A stretch of 52,190 nt of DNA from Neobacillus ginsengisoli (GTDB taxonomy: Bacteria; Bacillota; Bacilli; Bacillales_B; DSM-18226): contig NZ_JAUSTW010000017.1 of NCBI RefSeq assembly GCF_030813055.1, forward strand, positions 1 to 52,190. Direction: 5' to 3'. The notes beneath the pieces were generated by a model. That model was not told the origin of the DNA and ran no database searches. It saw nothing but the letters and a program-made list of their open reading frames with translations. Positions 10,473 to 19,488 of the stretch are shown in pieces. Each line of letters begins with the position of its first letter. Within the stretch, counting starts at the first letter, position 1. Position numbers and translations under genes: made by a program.

Positions 10473-10520
10473 ATAGAAATGTTCCACGTGAAACAAATTT
10501 CGGGACATTTCTATTTTTTT
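10473..10520 (+). terminator. Terminator hairpin that contains parS
   Basis: ATAGAAATGTTCC (10473-10485) pairs with GGGACATTTCTAT (10502-10514), 13 pairs with one G-T, followed by seven T. The parS site covers the left arm end and the loop. Confidence 0.8.
10480..10495 (+). other. parS: parS site, ParB (Spo0J) binding sequence
   Basis: TGTTCCACGTGAAACA matches the B. subtilis parS consensus TGTTNCACGTGAAACA at all 16 positions. Spo0J/ParB loads on such sites near the origin, spreads, and recruits SMC condensin for chromosome organisation and segregation. As I recall, one of the B. subtilis sites, near 4 degrees, lies in the metS-yabD neighbourhood, so the site is positionally conserved. Confidence 0.93.
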
Positions 10521-10568
10521 ATTCAGCATTTGACACGGATTAATAAAAGGATGAGAAGGAGTAGCAGT

Positions 10569-11342
10569 ATGATGTTATTTGATACCCATGTACATTTAAA
10601 TGCAGAGCAATACGATGAAGATTTAGAAGAAGTTATTGAAAGAGCCAGGGAAGAAGGCGTACATAATATGGTGGTTGTAGGCTTTGATCGTCCGACCATT
10701 CAAAGGGCAATGGAGCTGGCCGAAAGCTATGAGTTTATTTATGCATGTGTGGGATGGCATCCGGTTGATGCCATTGACATGACGGATGAGGATTTGTTAT
10801 GGATCGAGGAGTTAGCTGCACATCCTAAAGTAGTGGCAATCGGCGAAATGGGATTAGATTATCATTGGGACAAGTCACCAAAGGATATTCAAAAAGAGGT
10901 TTTCCGGAAGCAAATCAGACTCGCAAAAAAAGTAAAGCTTCCGATTGTTATCCATAATCGTGAGGCGACTGCAGATATTGTGGAAATATTAAAAGAAGAG
11001 GGAGCAGAAGAAGTAGGAGGAATCATGCACTGCTTTAGCGGCAGCCCTGAGGTAGCAAAAGAATGTGTGAAAATAAACTTTTATATTTCACTTGGAGGTC
11101 CTGTTACCTTCAAAAATGCAAAAAAGCCAAAAGATGTTGCGGCAGAAATTCCATTAGATAAATTGTTAATTGAAACAGATTGCCCATACTTAGCACCGCA
11201 TCCATACCGCGGAAAACGAAATGAACCAAGTTATGTTAAGTTGGTTGCTGAAGAAATTGCGGCGATAAAAGGTGTATCGTTCGAGGAAGTTGCTGAAGCT
11301 ACGACACAAAATGCTAAAAAATTATTCGCCATAAATCGATAA
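10569..11342 (+). CDS. tatD: TatD-family metal-dependent hydrolase (YabD)
   Basis: TIM-barrel hydrolase of the TatD DNase family; members have metal-dependent exonuclease activity. The 257 residues show the metal-binding motifs in order: FDTHVHLN at the N terminus, GEMGLDYHW, IHNRE, MHCFSG and ETDCPYLAPHPYRGKRNEP. ATG 10569 is chosen because AAGGAG lies seven bases before it; the long upstream frame reads through repeat copy A and is not coding. The cellular role in Bacillus is not established; DNA repair or quality control is inferred from the family. Confidence 0.92.
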   Translation: MMLFDTHVHLNAEQYDEDLEEVIERAREEGVHNMVVVGFDRPTIQRAMELAESYEFIYACVGWHPVDAIDMTDEDLLWIEELAAHPKVVAIGEMGLDYHWDKSPKDIQKEVFRKQIRLAKKVKLPIVIHNREATADIVEILKEEGAEEVGGIMHCFSGSPEVAKECVKINFYISLGGPVTFKNAKKPKDVAAEIPLDKLLIETDCPYLAPHPYRGKRNEPSYVKLVAEEIAAIKGVSFEEVAEATTQNAKKLFAINR

Positions 11343-11448
11343 AGAATGATGTCGAAGCAGCTAGAAGCTTGTCCAAATTTTTTCTTTTAACAAAAAGTTC
11401 TACAAGTCTCCTTTTCCTCATAGGATTACCATGTCGATAAGTTTTCCT

Positions 11449-11476
11449 TTGCAATTTACCCAACATTATGCATAAT
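11449..11476 (+). promoter_or_regulatory. Possible sigma-A promoter of yabE
   Basis: TTGCAA (11449-11454) and CATAAT (11471-11476) are 16 bases apart, 4/6 and 5/6 matches. The intergenic stretch 11343-11560 holds nothing else I can support. Confidence 0.35.
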
Positions 11477-11575
11477 TAGAAATACCTTCACAAAAAATGC
11501 AAGGGTTGACAGCCGACAGCATGGTTCTTACAATCTCTCCGAGAAAAGGAGGCGTTTTTCATCGTATTTGAAAAC

Positions 11576-12757
11576 ATGAAAAACCTGTTTTCCAAGTCTT
11601 TGAGTAAGAAGAAATTGGCCATCGCTTTTGCTAGTTTTGTAGTTTTGGCAACAACTTTTGGGATTCTTACCTTTGAAGGATCAAAGAAAACCGTTGCACT
11701 TACTCTTAATGGCAAGCAAAAAGTCGTAGCAACACATGCAGATACCGTCAAGGAACTATTTGATGAACTGGATGTACCGATTCACTCAAAAGACTACTTG
11801 TTTCCCGCGGCAAGCACCAAGGTGAAGGACCGCCTTAGGGTTGTCTGGAAGCAAGCAAAGCAGGTTCATATTGTCAAAGACAACAAGAAAAAAACGATTT
11901 GGACAACTGCCAATACGGTGGCTGAGCTCCTAAAAGAGCAGAAAATTGTTTTGAAAGACCACGACCAAATCTCACCAAGACCGCAAATTGCAATTAAGGA
12001 TAAGATGAATATCGGAATTAAAAGAGCTTTTCATCTTACATATGTTGACGGCGGGAAACAGCAACACGTTTGGTCCACTTCGGCTACGGTCGCTGACTTT
12101 TTAACACAACAGGGAATCAAACTAAATGAATTTGACCGAGTTGAACCGTCATTAACAGAGACAGTATCAGAGAATGGTGTGGTAAACATCATTCGAGTAG
12201 AAAAAGTCACCGATGTAGTGGAAGAACCTCTTCAATTTGCTGTGATCACCAAGAAAGATGAAAGTTTGGAAAAAGGGACTGAAAAGACTGTTTCTGAAGG
12301 GCAGCCAGGACTTATTTCTAATCAATACGAAGTATTTGTTGAGAATGGCAAAGAAGTATCGAGAATGTTAATCAGTCAAGAATTAGTTAGAGGCAAACAA
12401 GATAAAGTAGTGGCTGTCGGAACGAAGGATTTGGCCTTACAGGTATCCCGTGGTGCAACTGACCCGGGACCGGAGTTTTACGTGAGTTCTACCGCCTATA
12501 CAGCTGATTGTAATGGCTGTTCAGGGAATACGGCAACGGGCATTAATCTGCGTGCAAACCCGAACATGAAAGTGATTGCCGTTGATCCGAGGATTATTCC
12601 CCTTGGAACAAAGGTTTATGTTGAAGGCTATGGTTATGCAGTAGCAGCTGACACTGGTTCAGCGATTAAAGGGTACAAAATTGATGTTTTCTTTCCTTCT
12701 AGCTCGGATTGCTACCGCTGGGGGAATAAGAAGATAAAAATAAAAATTTTGAATTAA
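11576..12757 (+). CDS. yabE: Cell-wall-binding protein YabE (DUF348 x3, G5, 3D)
   Basis: Secreted cell-wall protein related to resuscitation-promoting factors. Order: short basic N terminus, hydrophobic signal segment (LAIAFASFVVLATTFGIL, about residues 14-31), three DUF348 repeats (about 38-210), a G5 domain (about 211-290), and a C-terminal 3D domain with the aspartates of VDPRIIPLGTK, AADTGS and YKIDVF. B. subtilis YabE is longer (437). The start is uncertain: ATG 11576 is 23 bases from the only good site, AAAGGAGG (11545-11552); at normal spacing that site faces ATC 11561, which is in frame. Probably involved in wall turnover. Confidence 0.88.
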   Translation: MKNLFSKSLSKKKLAIAFASFVVLATTFGILTFEGSKKTVALTLNGKQKVVATHADTVKELFDELDVPIHSKDYLFPAASTKVKDRLRVVWKQAKQVHIVKDNKKKTIWTTANTVAELLKEQKIVLKDHDQISPRPQIAIKDKMNIGIKRAFHLTYVDGGKQQHVWSTSATVADFLTQQGIKLNEFDRVEPSLTETVSENGVVNIIRVEKVTDVVEEPLQFAVITKKDESLEKGTEKTVSEGQPGLISNQYEVFVENGKEVSRMLISQELVRGKQDKVVAVGTKDLALQVSRGATDPGPEFYVSSTAYTADCNGCSGNTATGINLRANPNMKVIAVDPRIIPLGTKVYVEGYGYAVAADTGSAIKGYKIDVFFPSSSDCYRWGNKKIKIKILN

Positions 12758-12767
12758 TCTTTTTTGT

Positions 12768-12800
12768 GCAGAGGGTCCTATCCTCTGCATTTTGCATTTT
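12768..12800 (+). terminator. Terminator after yabE
   Basis: GCAGAGG (12768-12774) pairs with CCTCTGC (12782-12788), followed by ATTTTGCATTTTT. Confidence 0.8.
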
Positions 12801-12915
12801 TCGTAAATTTCTTTATACTTCATTGTATGAATATTTACGTTAATATAGACGAAGGACATTACAAAAATGTTTCAAAATTTTTTCAATTTTAATATTTTTT
12901 TAAAGGAAGAAATAT

Positions 12916-14345
<1,430 letters not shown>

Positions 14346-14347
<2 letters not shown>

Positions 14348-14404
14348 ACCCGTTTACGGGTCTTCAGATTGTCGAGAAAAGATATTTTTCTCGGCAATTT
14401 TTTA
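14346..14404 (+). terminator. Double terminator after rsmA
   Basis: The first hairpin, AGACCCG/CGGGTCT (14346-14363), overlaps the stop codon and has no long T run. The second, ATTGTCGAGAAA/TTTCTCGGCAAT (14368-14398, one G-T pair), is followed by TTTTTATTTTG and is the stronger terminator. Confidence 0.8.
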
Positions 14405-14464
14405 TTTTGTCTGAATCTAAATTACTAATTTTTTATTAATTAATTGTCTCTGCTAACTGGCCTG

Positions 14465-14590
14465 TTGAAAAGCCTATATATTAATAATATATAAAAAATT
14501 AACGCGGTGAATTGTTAAAGGAAATGGATAAAATAAAAGGCTATCGAAAGTTTTTCGATAGTCTGAGACCGGTTTACGGGTCTTTTTTAT
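14465..14590 (+). other. Possible short transcript between rsmA and yabG
   Basis: TTGAAA (14465-14470) and TATATA (14488-14493), 17 bases apart, resemble a sigma-A promoter. Downstream are a hairpin CTATCGAAA/TTTCGATAG (14541-14561) and a terminator-like AGACC/GGTCT hairpin with six T (14566-14588). That would give an RNA of about 90 bases with no convincing ORF. This part and the yabG promoter fill the 363-base gap. Confidence 0.35.
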
Positions 14591-14628
14591 TTTTTTACTC
14601 CTCCAATTACTTCGATCCTACAAAAATT

Positions 14629-14657
14629 CACATGTATAAAGAAGTCTGCATAGCCTA
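14629..14657 (+). promoter_or_regulatory. Sigma-K promoter of yabG
   Basis: CATAGCCTA (14649-14657) is a perfect match to the sigma-K -10 CATANNNTA. AC (14630-14631) lies 17 bases upstream, as expected for the -35. In B. subtilis yabG is a sigma-K gene of the mother cell. Confidence 0.75.
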
Positions 14658-14710
14658 TGAGAGAAACTTTATTTGTAAGATCTATTACAGGTCTTATTGG
14701 AGTGAAGGCA

Positions 14711-15595
14711 GTGGATATTAATTTGATGGATATGGTCGGAAGACGATCGTATAACTGTGATATTCTATTCCGCGTTATTGATATTCGTAAAATAAATGAT
14801 CAAAAAATGGCCGTTCTTTATGGTGAGGATTTTCGTCTGGTTGCTGATGCTCCCTACGAGGATTTGATTGTCATCAATCCATATGAAAGAGCTAAGATGA
14901 CACAGGAATATAGAACCCTTGAAGAGCAATCTTTTCGGCTTTTTACTCAGGATGTCGAGCTTATCAAGCAGAGACAGGAATATGAAGCAACCGGCGGTTA
15001 TGTTAAACCAACGAATTACTTTCAAATACCGGGGAAGGTCCTTCATCTGGATGGGGATCAGGCCTATTTGAAAAAGTGTTTGACATTATATGAGAAAATC
15101 GGAGTTCCTGTATTTGGTATCCATTGTAATGAAAAGGAGATGCCCGGAAAAATTGGCCAGCTCATTGATTATTACCGTCCCGATATCCTAGTCATCACCG
15201 GACATGATGCCTATTCAAAGGCCAAAGGGAAAATGTCGGATATCAATGCATACCGCCATTCAAAACACTTTGTGCAAACAGTAAGGGAGGCACGGAGAAA
15301 AATCCCCCATTTAGATCAACTCGTCATTTTTGCAGGTGCATGTCAATCTCATTTCGAATCACTTATCCATGCAGGTGCTAATTTTGCCAGCTCTCCATCC
15401 AGGATCAATATACATGCACTGGATCCCGTATATATTGTTGCAAAAATAGGTTTTACTCCCTTTATGGAAAGAATAAACGTATGGGATGTTTTGCGTAATA
15501 CGCTAACAGGTGAAAAAGGGTTAGGAGGAATAGAAACAAAAGGAGTTTTACGAACAGGAATGCCCTATCGACCGGTACAAGAAGAAGAGGAATAA
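14711..15595 (+). CDS. yabG: Sporulation-specific protease YabG
   Basis: Cysteine-type protease made late in the mother cell; it processes spore coat proteins and prepares them for cross-linking. The 294-residue product matches B. subtilis YabG (about 290) in the N-terminal SH3-like segment (GRRSYNCDILFRVIDI) and in the catalytic region with GIHCNEKEMPGKIG, VITGHDAY and FAGACQSHFE. GTG 14711 is chosen because GGAG (14699-14702) lies eight bases before it; the frame opens at 14657, but that is at the -10 element itself. Confidence 0.9.
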   Translation: MDINLMDMVGRRSYNCDILFRVIDIRKINDQKMAVLYGEDFRLVADAPYEDLIVINPYERAKMTQEYRTLEEQSFRLFTQDVELIKQRQEYEATGGYVKPTNYFQIPGKVLHLDGDQAYLKKCLTLYEKIGVPVFGIHCNEKEMPGKIGQLIDYYRPDILVITGHDAYSKAKGKMSDINAYRHSKHFVQTVREARRKIPHLDQLVIFAGACQSHFESLIHAGANFASSPSRINIHALDPVYIVAKIGFTPFMERINVWDVLRNTLTGEKGLGGIETKGVLRTGMPYRPVQEEEE

Positions 15596-15626
15596 GCCTT
15601 TCATTTTCACGAAGGCTTATTTTTTT
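15591..15626 (+). terminator. Terminator after yabG
   Basis: AATAAGCCTT (15591-15600) pairs perfectly with AAGGCTTATT (15612-15621), then five T. The yabG stop is in the left arm. Confidence 0.9.
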
Positions 15627-15704
15627 GCGGGCGTACATATTCCTCTCTTGTTAGGGTAACCATAAGGATGTTGAAATTTGGGAGAAAAAGTAGAAGAAAA
15701 AATA

Positions 15705-15776
15705 TTGACAATCATTTTGTTGGACTGATATAATTTTATGTTTTTGTTTGACAGAACTATGTCAGTGTGTTATACT
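15705..15776 (+). promoter_or_regulatory. Tandem strong promoters of veg
   Basis: The first promoter is TTGACA (15705-15710), 18 bases, TATAAT (15729-15734). The second is TTGACA (15748-15753), 17 bases, TATACT (15771-15776) with an extended TGT. Both have consensus -35 boxes. The second starts near 15783, so its leader is about 15 bases. Veg is known for one of the strongest vegetative promoters in B. subtilis. Confidence 0.9.
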
Positions 15777-15797
15777 TTACATAGTGAGGTGGACCGA

Positions 15798-16061
15798 ATG
15801 CCAAAAACCTTAGCCGATATTAAACTGGCTCTCGATTCAAATTTAGGGAAAAGATTGTTACTTAAGGCAAACGGAGGACGTAGAAAAACAATCGAACGTT
15901 CAGGTGTATTAGCTGAAACGTACCCATCTGTTTTTGTAATTGAGTTAGATCAAGATGAAAATGCATTTGAACGTGTTTCTTACAGCTACGCGGATGTCTT
16001 AACTGAAACTGTTCAAATTACTTTCTATGAAGATGCAGCAGGACATGTAGCTTTAAGCTAG
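15798..16061 (+). CDS. veg: Veg protein, biofilm-related
   Basis: Short, abundant protein of 87 residues (B. subtilis 86) with the conserved start [19 protein letters not shown] and the segment [17 protein letters not shown]. In B. subtilis Veg stimulates biofilm gene expression by opposing SinR; the biochemical mechanism is not settled. ATG 15798 has GAGGTGG five bases before it. The frame could extend to 15738 but that lies inside the promoters. A long perfect hairpin terminates it. Confidence 0.95.
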   Translation: MPKTLADIKLALDSNLGKRLLLKANGGRRKTIERSGVLAETYPSVFVIELDQDENAFERVSYSYADVLTETVQITFYEDAAGHVALS

Positions 16062-16073
16062 AATATAAGCAAT

Positions 16074-16106
16074 AAAAAGCAGTAAACAAACCGTTTACTG
16101 CTTTTT
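16074..16106 (+). terminator. Terminator after veg
   Basis: AAAAAGCAGTAAAC (16074-16087) pairs perfectly with GTTTACTGCTTTTT (16093-16106), a 14-pair stem. The A and T runs make it potentially active on both strands. Confidence 0.93.
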
Positions 16107-16150
16107 GCTATTTCAAAAAGCCTGCACGGGATTATGCAGGATATAATGAA

Positions 16151-16157
16151 CATACTA
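16151..16157 (+). promoter_or_regulatory. Sigma-G -10 element of sspF
   Basis: CATACTA is a perfect sigma-G -10 (CATAMTA), 34 bases before the sspF start. The -35 is weak: GATTA at 16130-16134 differs from GHATR at one or two positions. A CCTGCA/TGCAGG hairpin (16121-16140) overlaps it. Confidence 0.5.
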
Positions 16158-16190
16158 AGAATGCCGTGAGTGAAGAAAGGGGTTGTTTAG

Positions 16191-16361
16191 ATGGGCAGAA
16201 GAAAAGGGATCATGTCCGAACGGTTTAAAGAGGAACTTGCAAAAGAGCTTGGTTTTTATGATGTCGTCCAAAAAGAGGGATGGGGCGGCATTCGTGCACG
16301 GGATGCAGGCAATATGGTGAAACGTGCCATCGAACTTGCAGAACAACAGTTGCGAAAGTAA
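16191..16361 (+). CDS. sspF: Small acid-soluble spore protein SspF (alpha/beta-type)
   Basis: Only 56 residues. The translation starts [20 protein letters not shown] and includes [25 protein letters not shown], which aligns with B. subtilis SspF along its length. The [12 protein letters not shown] block is the conserved DNA-binding segment of alpha/beta-type SASPs, and EL-A-KELG with the nearby acidic residues resembles the GPR cleavage region. AAAGGGG lies about eight bases upstream. It coats forespore DNA and is expected to be under sigma-G. Confidence 0.93.
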   Translation: MGRRKGIMSERFKEELAKELGFYDVVQKEGWGGIRARDAGNMVKRAIELAEQQLRK

Positions 16362-16420
16362 GTTAACTCTAACGGAACCTTCCGCTTGTAGTTTAAACAT
16401 CATTCATCCGTAGCGGCATG

Positions 16421-16449
16421 GTCAGGGGTATAAAACCCCTGGCTTTAAT
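16421..16449 (+). terminator. Terminator-like hairpin after sspF
   Basis: CAGGGG (16423-16428) pairs with CCCCTG (16436-16441), followed by GCTTTAATT. The T tract is interrupted, so this is a modest call. Confidence 0.55.
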
Positions 16450-16575
16450 TCGTTTTCAGTCAAAAATTGATCCAATCCCCGTATTTTCTCACACACTTTA
16501 TTCTCTATCGTTCTAATGATAAAATAATTAATTTGTTAGGATTATCATATGTCACGTCTTACTTTTATCATTTTG

Positions 16576-16584
16576 TGGTAAAAT
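16576..16584 (+). promoter_or_regulatory. Extended -10 promoter of ispE
   Basis: TGGTAAAAT carries the TGn extension and a TAAAAT -10 (16579-16584). The -35 is weak. Transcription from here would read the short repeat derivative at 16611 as part of the ispE leader. Confidence 0.5.
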
Positions 16585-16610
16585 AGGACAAAATATGCAT
16601 CGCGGAAAAG

Positions 16611-16649
16611 AGAAAAGCGCAAGCGCCCTGGCGCAAGAGCTGGACATTG
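16611..16649 (-). repeat. Short deletion derivative of the repeat family, inverted
   Basis: Read on the minus strand it joins the left end (TGTCCAGCTC) directly to the right end (GGCGCTTGCGCTTTTCT), without the 120-base middle. It is in opposite orientation to all long copies. It lies in the ispE 5' leader and ends eight bases before the ispE ribosome binding site. Confidence 0.8.
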
Positions 16650-16670
16650 ACAAAAGTAGGTGGACTTAGC

Positions 16671-17540
16671 GTGAAGCTTTTAGTAAAAGCACCGGCCAAA
16701 ATTAATTTATCATTAGATGTTTTGCACAAACGTCCTGATGGATATCATGAGGTAGAAATGATTATGACCACGATTGATTTGGCCGATCGGGTTGAGCTAA
16801 CTTTATTAAATCAAGATAAAATACATATTCTTTCCCATAATCGATACGTTCCGGATGATCAGCGTAATTTAGCCTATCAGGCAGCACAGCTATTGAAAGA
16901 TCGATTTCAAGTAACAAAAGGCGTACTGATTTGTATTGAAAAAACCATCCCTGTTGCAGCAGGACTTGCCGGAGGGAGCAGTGATGCGGCAGCTACATTA
17001 CGAGGTTTAAATAAGCTATGGAATCTTGGATTAACATTAGATGAATTAGCAGAGATCGGTTCTGAAATCGGTTCCGATGTTTCATTTTGTGTTTATGGGG
17101 GTACAGCCCTGGCAAAAGGGAGAGGGGAAATGATTACAGATCTTCCTGCCCCGCCGACATGCTGGGTTATTCTTGCCAAGCCGTTTATTGGTGTTTCTAC
17201 AGCAGAAGTTTACAGAAGGCTTGATTTGAATGGAATGCAGCATCCAAATATAAATGAAATGATTAAGGCCATCAAAGGTAATGACTATCAAAAGGTATGC
17301 GAAAATCTAGGGAATGTCTTAGAAGATGTGACCTTAAACCTCCATCCGGAAGTAGCACAGATAAAGGATCAAATGAAGCGCTTTGGAGCTGATGCTGTAT
17401 TAATGAGCGGAAGCGGCCCAACTGTTTTCGGGATTGTCCAGCACGATTCGAGAATGCATCGAATCTATAATGGTCTTAGAGGGTTTTGCGATCAAGTATT
17501 TGCAGTACGCATGTTAGGTGAACGGCATTCTCTTGATTAA
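16671..17540 (+). CDS. ispE: 4-diphosphocytidyl-2-C-methyl-D-erythritol kinase
   Basis: GHMP-family kinase of the non-mevalonate (MEP) isoprenoid pathway. The 289 residues equal B. subtilis IspE. The ATP-binding motif [15 protein letters not shown] lies near residues 94-108 and the C-terminal GHMP motif is [13 protein letters not shown] 16671 ([17 protein letters not shown]) is preferred over TTG 16647: AGGTGGA lies six bases before the GTG, and the TTG falls in the inserted repeat derivative. Confidence 0.96.
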   Translation: MKLLVKAPAKINLSLDVLHKRPDGYHEVEMIMTTIDLADRVELTLLNQDKIHILSHNRYVPDDQRNLAYQAAQLLKDRFQVTKGVLICIEKTIPVAAGLAGGSSDAAATLRGLNKLWNLGLTLDELAEIGSEIGSDVSFCVYGGTALAKGRGEMITDLPAPPTCWVILAKPFIGVSTAEVYRRLDLNGMQHPNINEMIKAIKGNDYQKVCENLGNVLEDVTLNLHPEVAQIKDQMKRFGADAVLMSGSGPTVFGIVQHDSRMHRIYNGLRGFCDQVFAVRMLGERHSLD

Positions 17541-17596
17541 ATGCGTACAATAGTGATATCCTTTAGTTAGAATATTCGTCTTTTTGGGGGTTAGCT

Positions 17597-18415
17597 ATGA
17601 AGTTTCGCCGCAGTGAACGTTTGATTGATATGACGACTTATTTACTGGATCATCCTCGCCAGCTCGTTCCGCTAACTTTTTTTGCTGAACGCTACGATTC
17701 TGCAAAATCATCGATAAGTGAAGATTTAGGGATTGTCAAAGAGACCTTTGAACAAAGGGGAATCGGTACACTTCAAACGGTCCCCGGGGCTGCCGGTGGA
17801 GTTAAATTTTTCGTAAAGGTTAGTGAAGAAGAGGCAAAGCCGTTTGTACAGGAAATTTGCGATTTAATTGCAGATCCTGATCGGCTTTTACCCGGTGAGT
17901 ACTTATATTTAACAGATATTTTAGGCAATCCTTCTATCGTTCAAAAAGCAGGACGAATTATTGCATCCGCTTATTCTGATACGAAAATTGATGTTGTCAT
18001 GACGGTGGCAACCAAAGGGATCCCCCTTGCATATGCAGTGGCCAGTCAGTTAAATAGTCCTGTAGTTATCGTCAGAAGGGACAGCAAAGTAACGGAGGGA
18101 CCCACGGTCAGCATTAATTATGTTTCCGGCTCGGCAAAAAGAATTCAAACGATGGTCCTATCCAAAAGAAGCTTAGCACAGGGGTCCAGGGTTCTGATCG
18201 TTGATGATTTTATGAAAGCCGGCGGAACAATTATGGGTATGATTAGTCTGCTTGAGGAATTTAATGCACATGTTGCAGGAATTGCTGTTTTAGTTGAAGC
18301 GGAAAAAATCCATGAACGCCTTGTGGATGAATATCTATCCCTTGTACAATTAACGGAAGTGGATGTCAAACAAAAAAAGATTAATGTTAGAGAAGGAAAT
18401 TATTTTACTAAATAG
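17597..18415 (+). CDS. purR: Purine operon repressor PurR
   Basis: Bacillus-type PurR: an N-terminal winged helix (residues 1-74) fused to a phosphoribosyltransferase-like domain that senses PRPP. The PRPP-binding motif VLIVDDFMKAGGTI lies near residues 200-213. It represses purine genes when PRPP is low; PRPP is made by Prs, encoded at 20886. At 272 residues it is slightly shorter than B. subtilis PurR (285). Fifteen bases separate it from ridA, an operon conserved in Bacillus. Confidence 0.95.
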   Translation: MKFRRSERLIDMTTYLLDHPRQLVPLTFFAERYDSAKSSISEDLGIVKETFEQRGIGTLQTVPGAAGGVKFFVKVSEEEAKPFVQEICDLIADPDRLLPGEYLYLTDILGNPSIVQKAGRIIASAYSDTKIDVVMTVATKGIPLAYAVASQLNSPVVIVRRDSKVTEGPTVSINYVSGSAKRIQTMVLSKRSLAQGSRVLIVDDFMKAGGTIMGMISLLEEFNAHVAGIAVLVEAEKIHERLVDEYLSLVQLTEVDVKQKKINVREGNYFTK

Positions 18416-18430
18416 ACCGGAGGTAGTGAC

Positions 18431-18805
18431 ATGAACGTAATTCAAACAAATGAAGCACCTGCTGCGATTGGACCGTACTCCCAAGGAATTATTGTTAATA
18501 ATCTTTTTTATAGTTCAGGACAAATTCCATTAACGGCAGAAGGAAACATGGTTACAGGAGATATCAAGGAGCAGACACACCAAGTTTTTGCTAACTTGAA
18601 GGCGGTTCTTGCTGCTGCCGGAGCTTCGTTAGAAACCGTTGTTAAAACAACCGTATTTATTAAAAATATGGATGAATTCTCCTTAGTAAACGAAGTGTAT
18701 AGCGAATATTTTTCTACTCATAAACCGGCAAGATCGTGTGTTGAGGTTGCCCGTTTGCCAAAAGATGCTTTAATTGAAATTGAAGTAGTTGCGCTCGTGA
18801 AATAA
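18431..18805 (+). CDS. ridA: RidA-family reactive enamine/imine deaminase (YabJ)
   Basis: The YjgF/YER057c/UK114 family trimer hydrolyses reactive 2-aminoacrylate-type intermediates from PLP enzymes. The 124 residues include AIGPYSQGI near the N terminus, the conserved arginine in [13 protein letters not shown] and the C-terminal IEIEVVAL. It follows purR closely. In B. subtilis yabJ is linked to purine regulation with purR. GGAGGT lies seven bases before ATG. Confidence 0.95.
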   Translation: MNVIQTNEAPAAIGPYSQGIIVNNLFYSSGQIPLTAEGNMVTGDIKEQTHQVFANLKAVLAAAGASLETVVKTTVFIKNMDEFSLVNEVYSEYFSTHKPARSCVEVARLPKDALIEIEVVALVK

Positions 18806-18820
18806 ACGGGCGTTTTTTTT
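18792..18820 (+). terminator. Terminator after ridA
   Basis: CGCTCGT (18792-18798) pairs with ACGGGCG (18806-18812), one T-G pair, followed by eight T. It uses the last codons of ridA. Confidence 0.85.
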
Positions 18821-18930
18821 ATTTTAATTCGAAAATGGTTATTCTTTTGTATTTTTTTGTAAAAAAATGACCAATTTTTACAATAGTTCACTATTTTGCC
18901 CTAATTTTTCAAAAATTTTTTAAAATTTAA

Positions 18931-18959
18931 GAAGGAATACATAATTTTTTGTTGAATTT
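18931..18959 (+). promoter_or_regulatory. Sigma-H promoter of spoVG
   Basis: GAAGGAATA (18931-18939) and GTTGAATTT (18951-18959), separated by 11 bases, match the sigma-H consensus RNAGGAWWW-N11-RNNGAATWW at every position. The upstream 90 bases are extremely AT-rich, like the AbrB-binding AT box of the B. subtilis spoVG promoter. Confidence 0.9.
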
Positions 18960-19000
18960 ATTTAACTAGCTTTTTATCTATGAGAAAAGGGTGTGAGCAA

Positions 19001-19291
19001 ATGGAAGTAACAGACGTAAGATTACGCCGTGTTAATACGGATGGACGCATGAGAGCAATTGCTTCAATCACTTTAGACAATGAATTTGTCGTTCATGACA
19101 TCCGGGTTATTGACGGTAACAACGGTTTGTTTGTAGCTATGCCAAGTAAACGTACTCCGGACGGAGAGTTTCGTGATATTGCGCATCCAATCAATTCAGG
19201 AACACGCGGTAAAATCCAAGAAGCTGTATTGGCTGAGTACCACCGTTTAGGTGAATTAGAAGTAGAATTTGAAGAAGCCGGAGCTTCCTAA
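19001..19291 (+). CDS. spoVG: SpoVG, RNA/DNA-binding regulator
   Basis: Septation protein SpoVG, 96 residues (B. subtilis 97), conserved start [20 protein letters not shown]. The family binds nucleic acids and affects asymmetric division, cortex and, in other Firmicutes, virulence and capsule. ATG 19001 follows a purine-rich GAAAAGGGTGTGAG. The frame opens earlier at 18980 but without similarity. It has its own sigma-H promoter and a terminator, so it is monocistronic. Confidence 0.96.
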   Translation: MEVTDVRLRRVNTDGRMRAIASITLDNEFVVHDIRVIDGNNGLFVAMPSKRTPDGEFRDIAHPINSGTRGKIQEAVLAEYHRLGELEVEFEEAGAS

Positions 19292-19305
19292 GGATTAATA
19301 CAACT

Positions 19306-19335
19306 AGGGCCTACTTCACAAGTAAGGCTCTTTTT
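19306..19335 (+). terminator. Terminator after spoVG
   Basis: AGGGCCTACTT (19306-19316) pairs with AAGTAAGGCTCT (19320-19331) with one bulged A and one G-T pair, then five T. Confidence 0.85.
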
Positions 19336-19488
19336 ATTTTTAATTCCCTTCCTCGAAAATCTCTTTCTGAATCCTTTCGAAAAAATTTCCAGATATTAAA
19401 ATTTGACACTTTCGGTTCATTCCTTGAAAAGGCAGGTCATTTACGATAATATTTTTAATGGATAAAAGGTTAAATTGGAGGCCTGTTC

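Noticed and set aside
10320..10568. Long N-terminal extension of tatD and similar 60-77-residue ORFs in the repeats (27503, 27510, 28528, 45932)
   Set aside because: These frames translate the structured repeat. They look alike because the DNA is repeated, and there are no ribosome binding sites or coding features.
14512..14721. 69-residue ORF between rsmA and yabG
   Set aside because: It runs through two hairpins, a terminator and the sigma-K promoter, starts at TTG and has no recognisable family.
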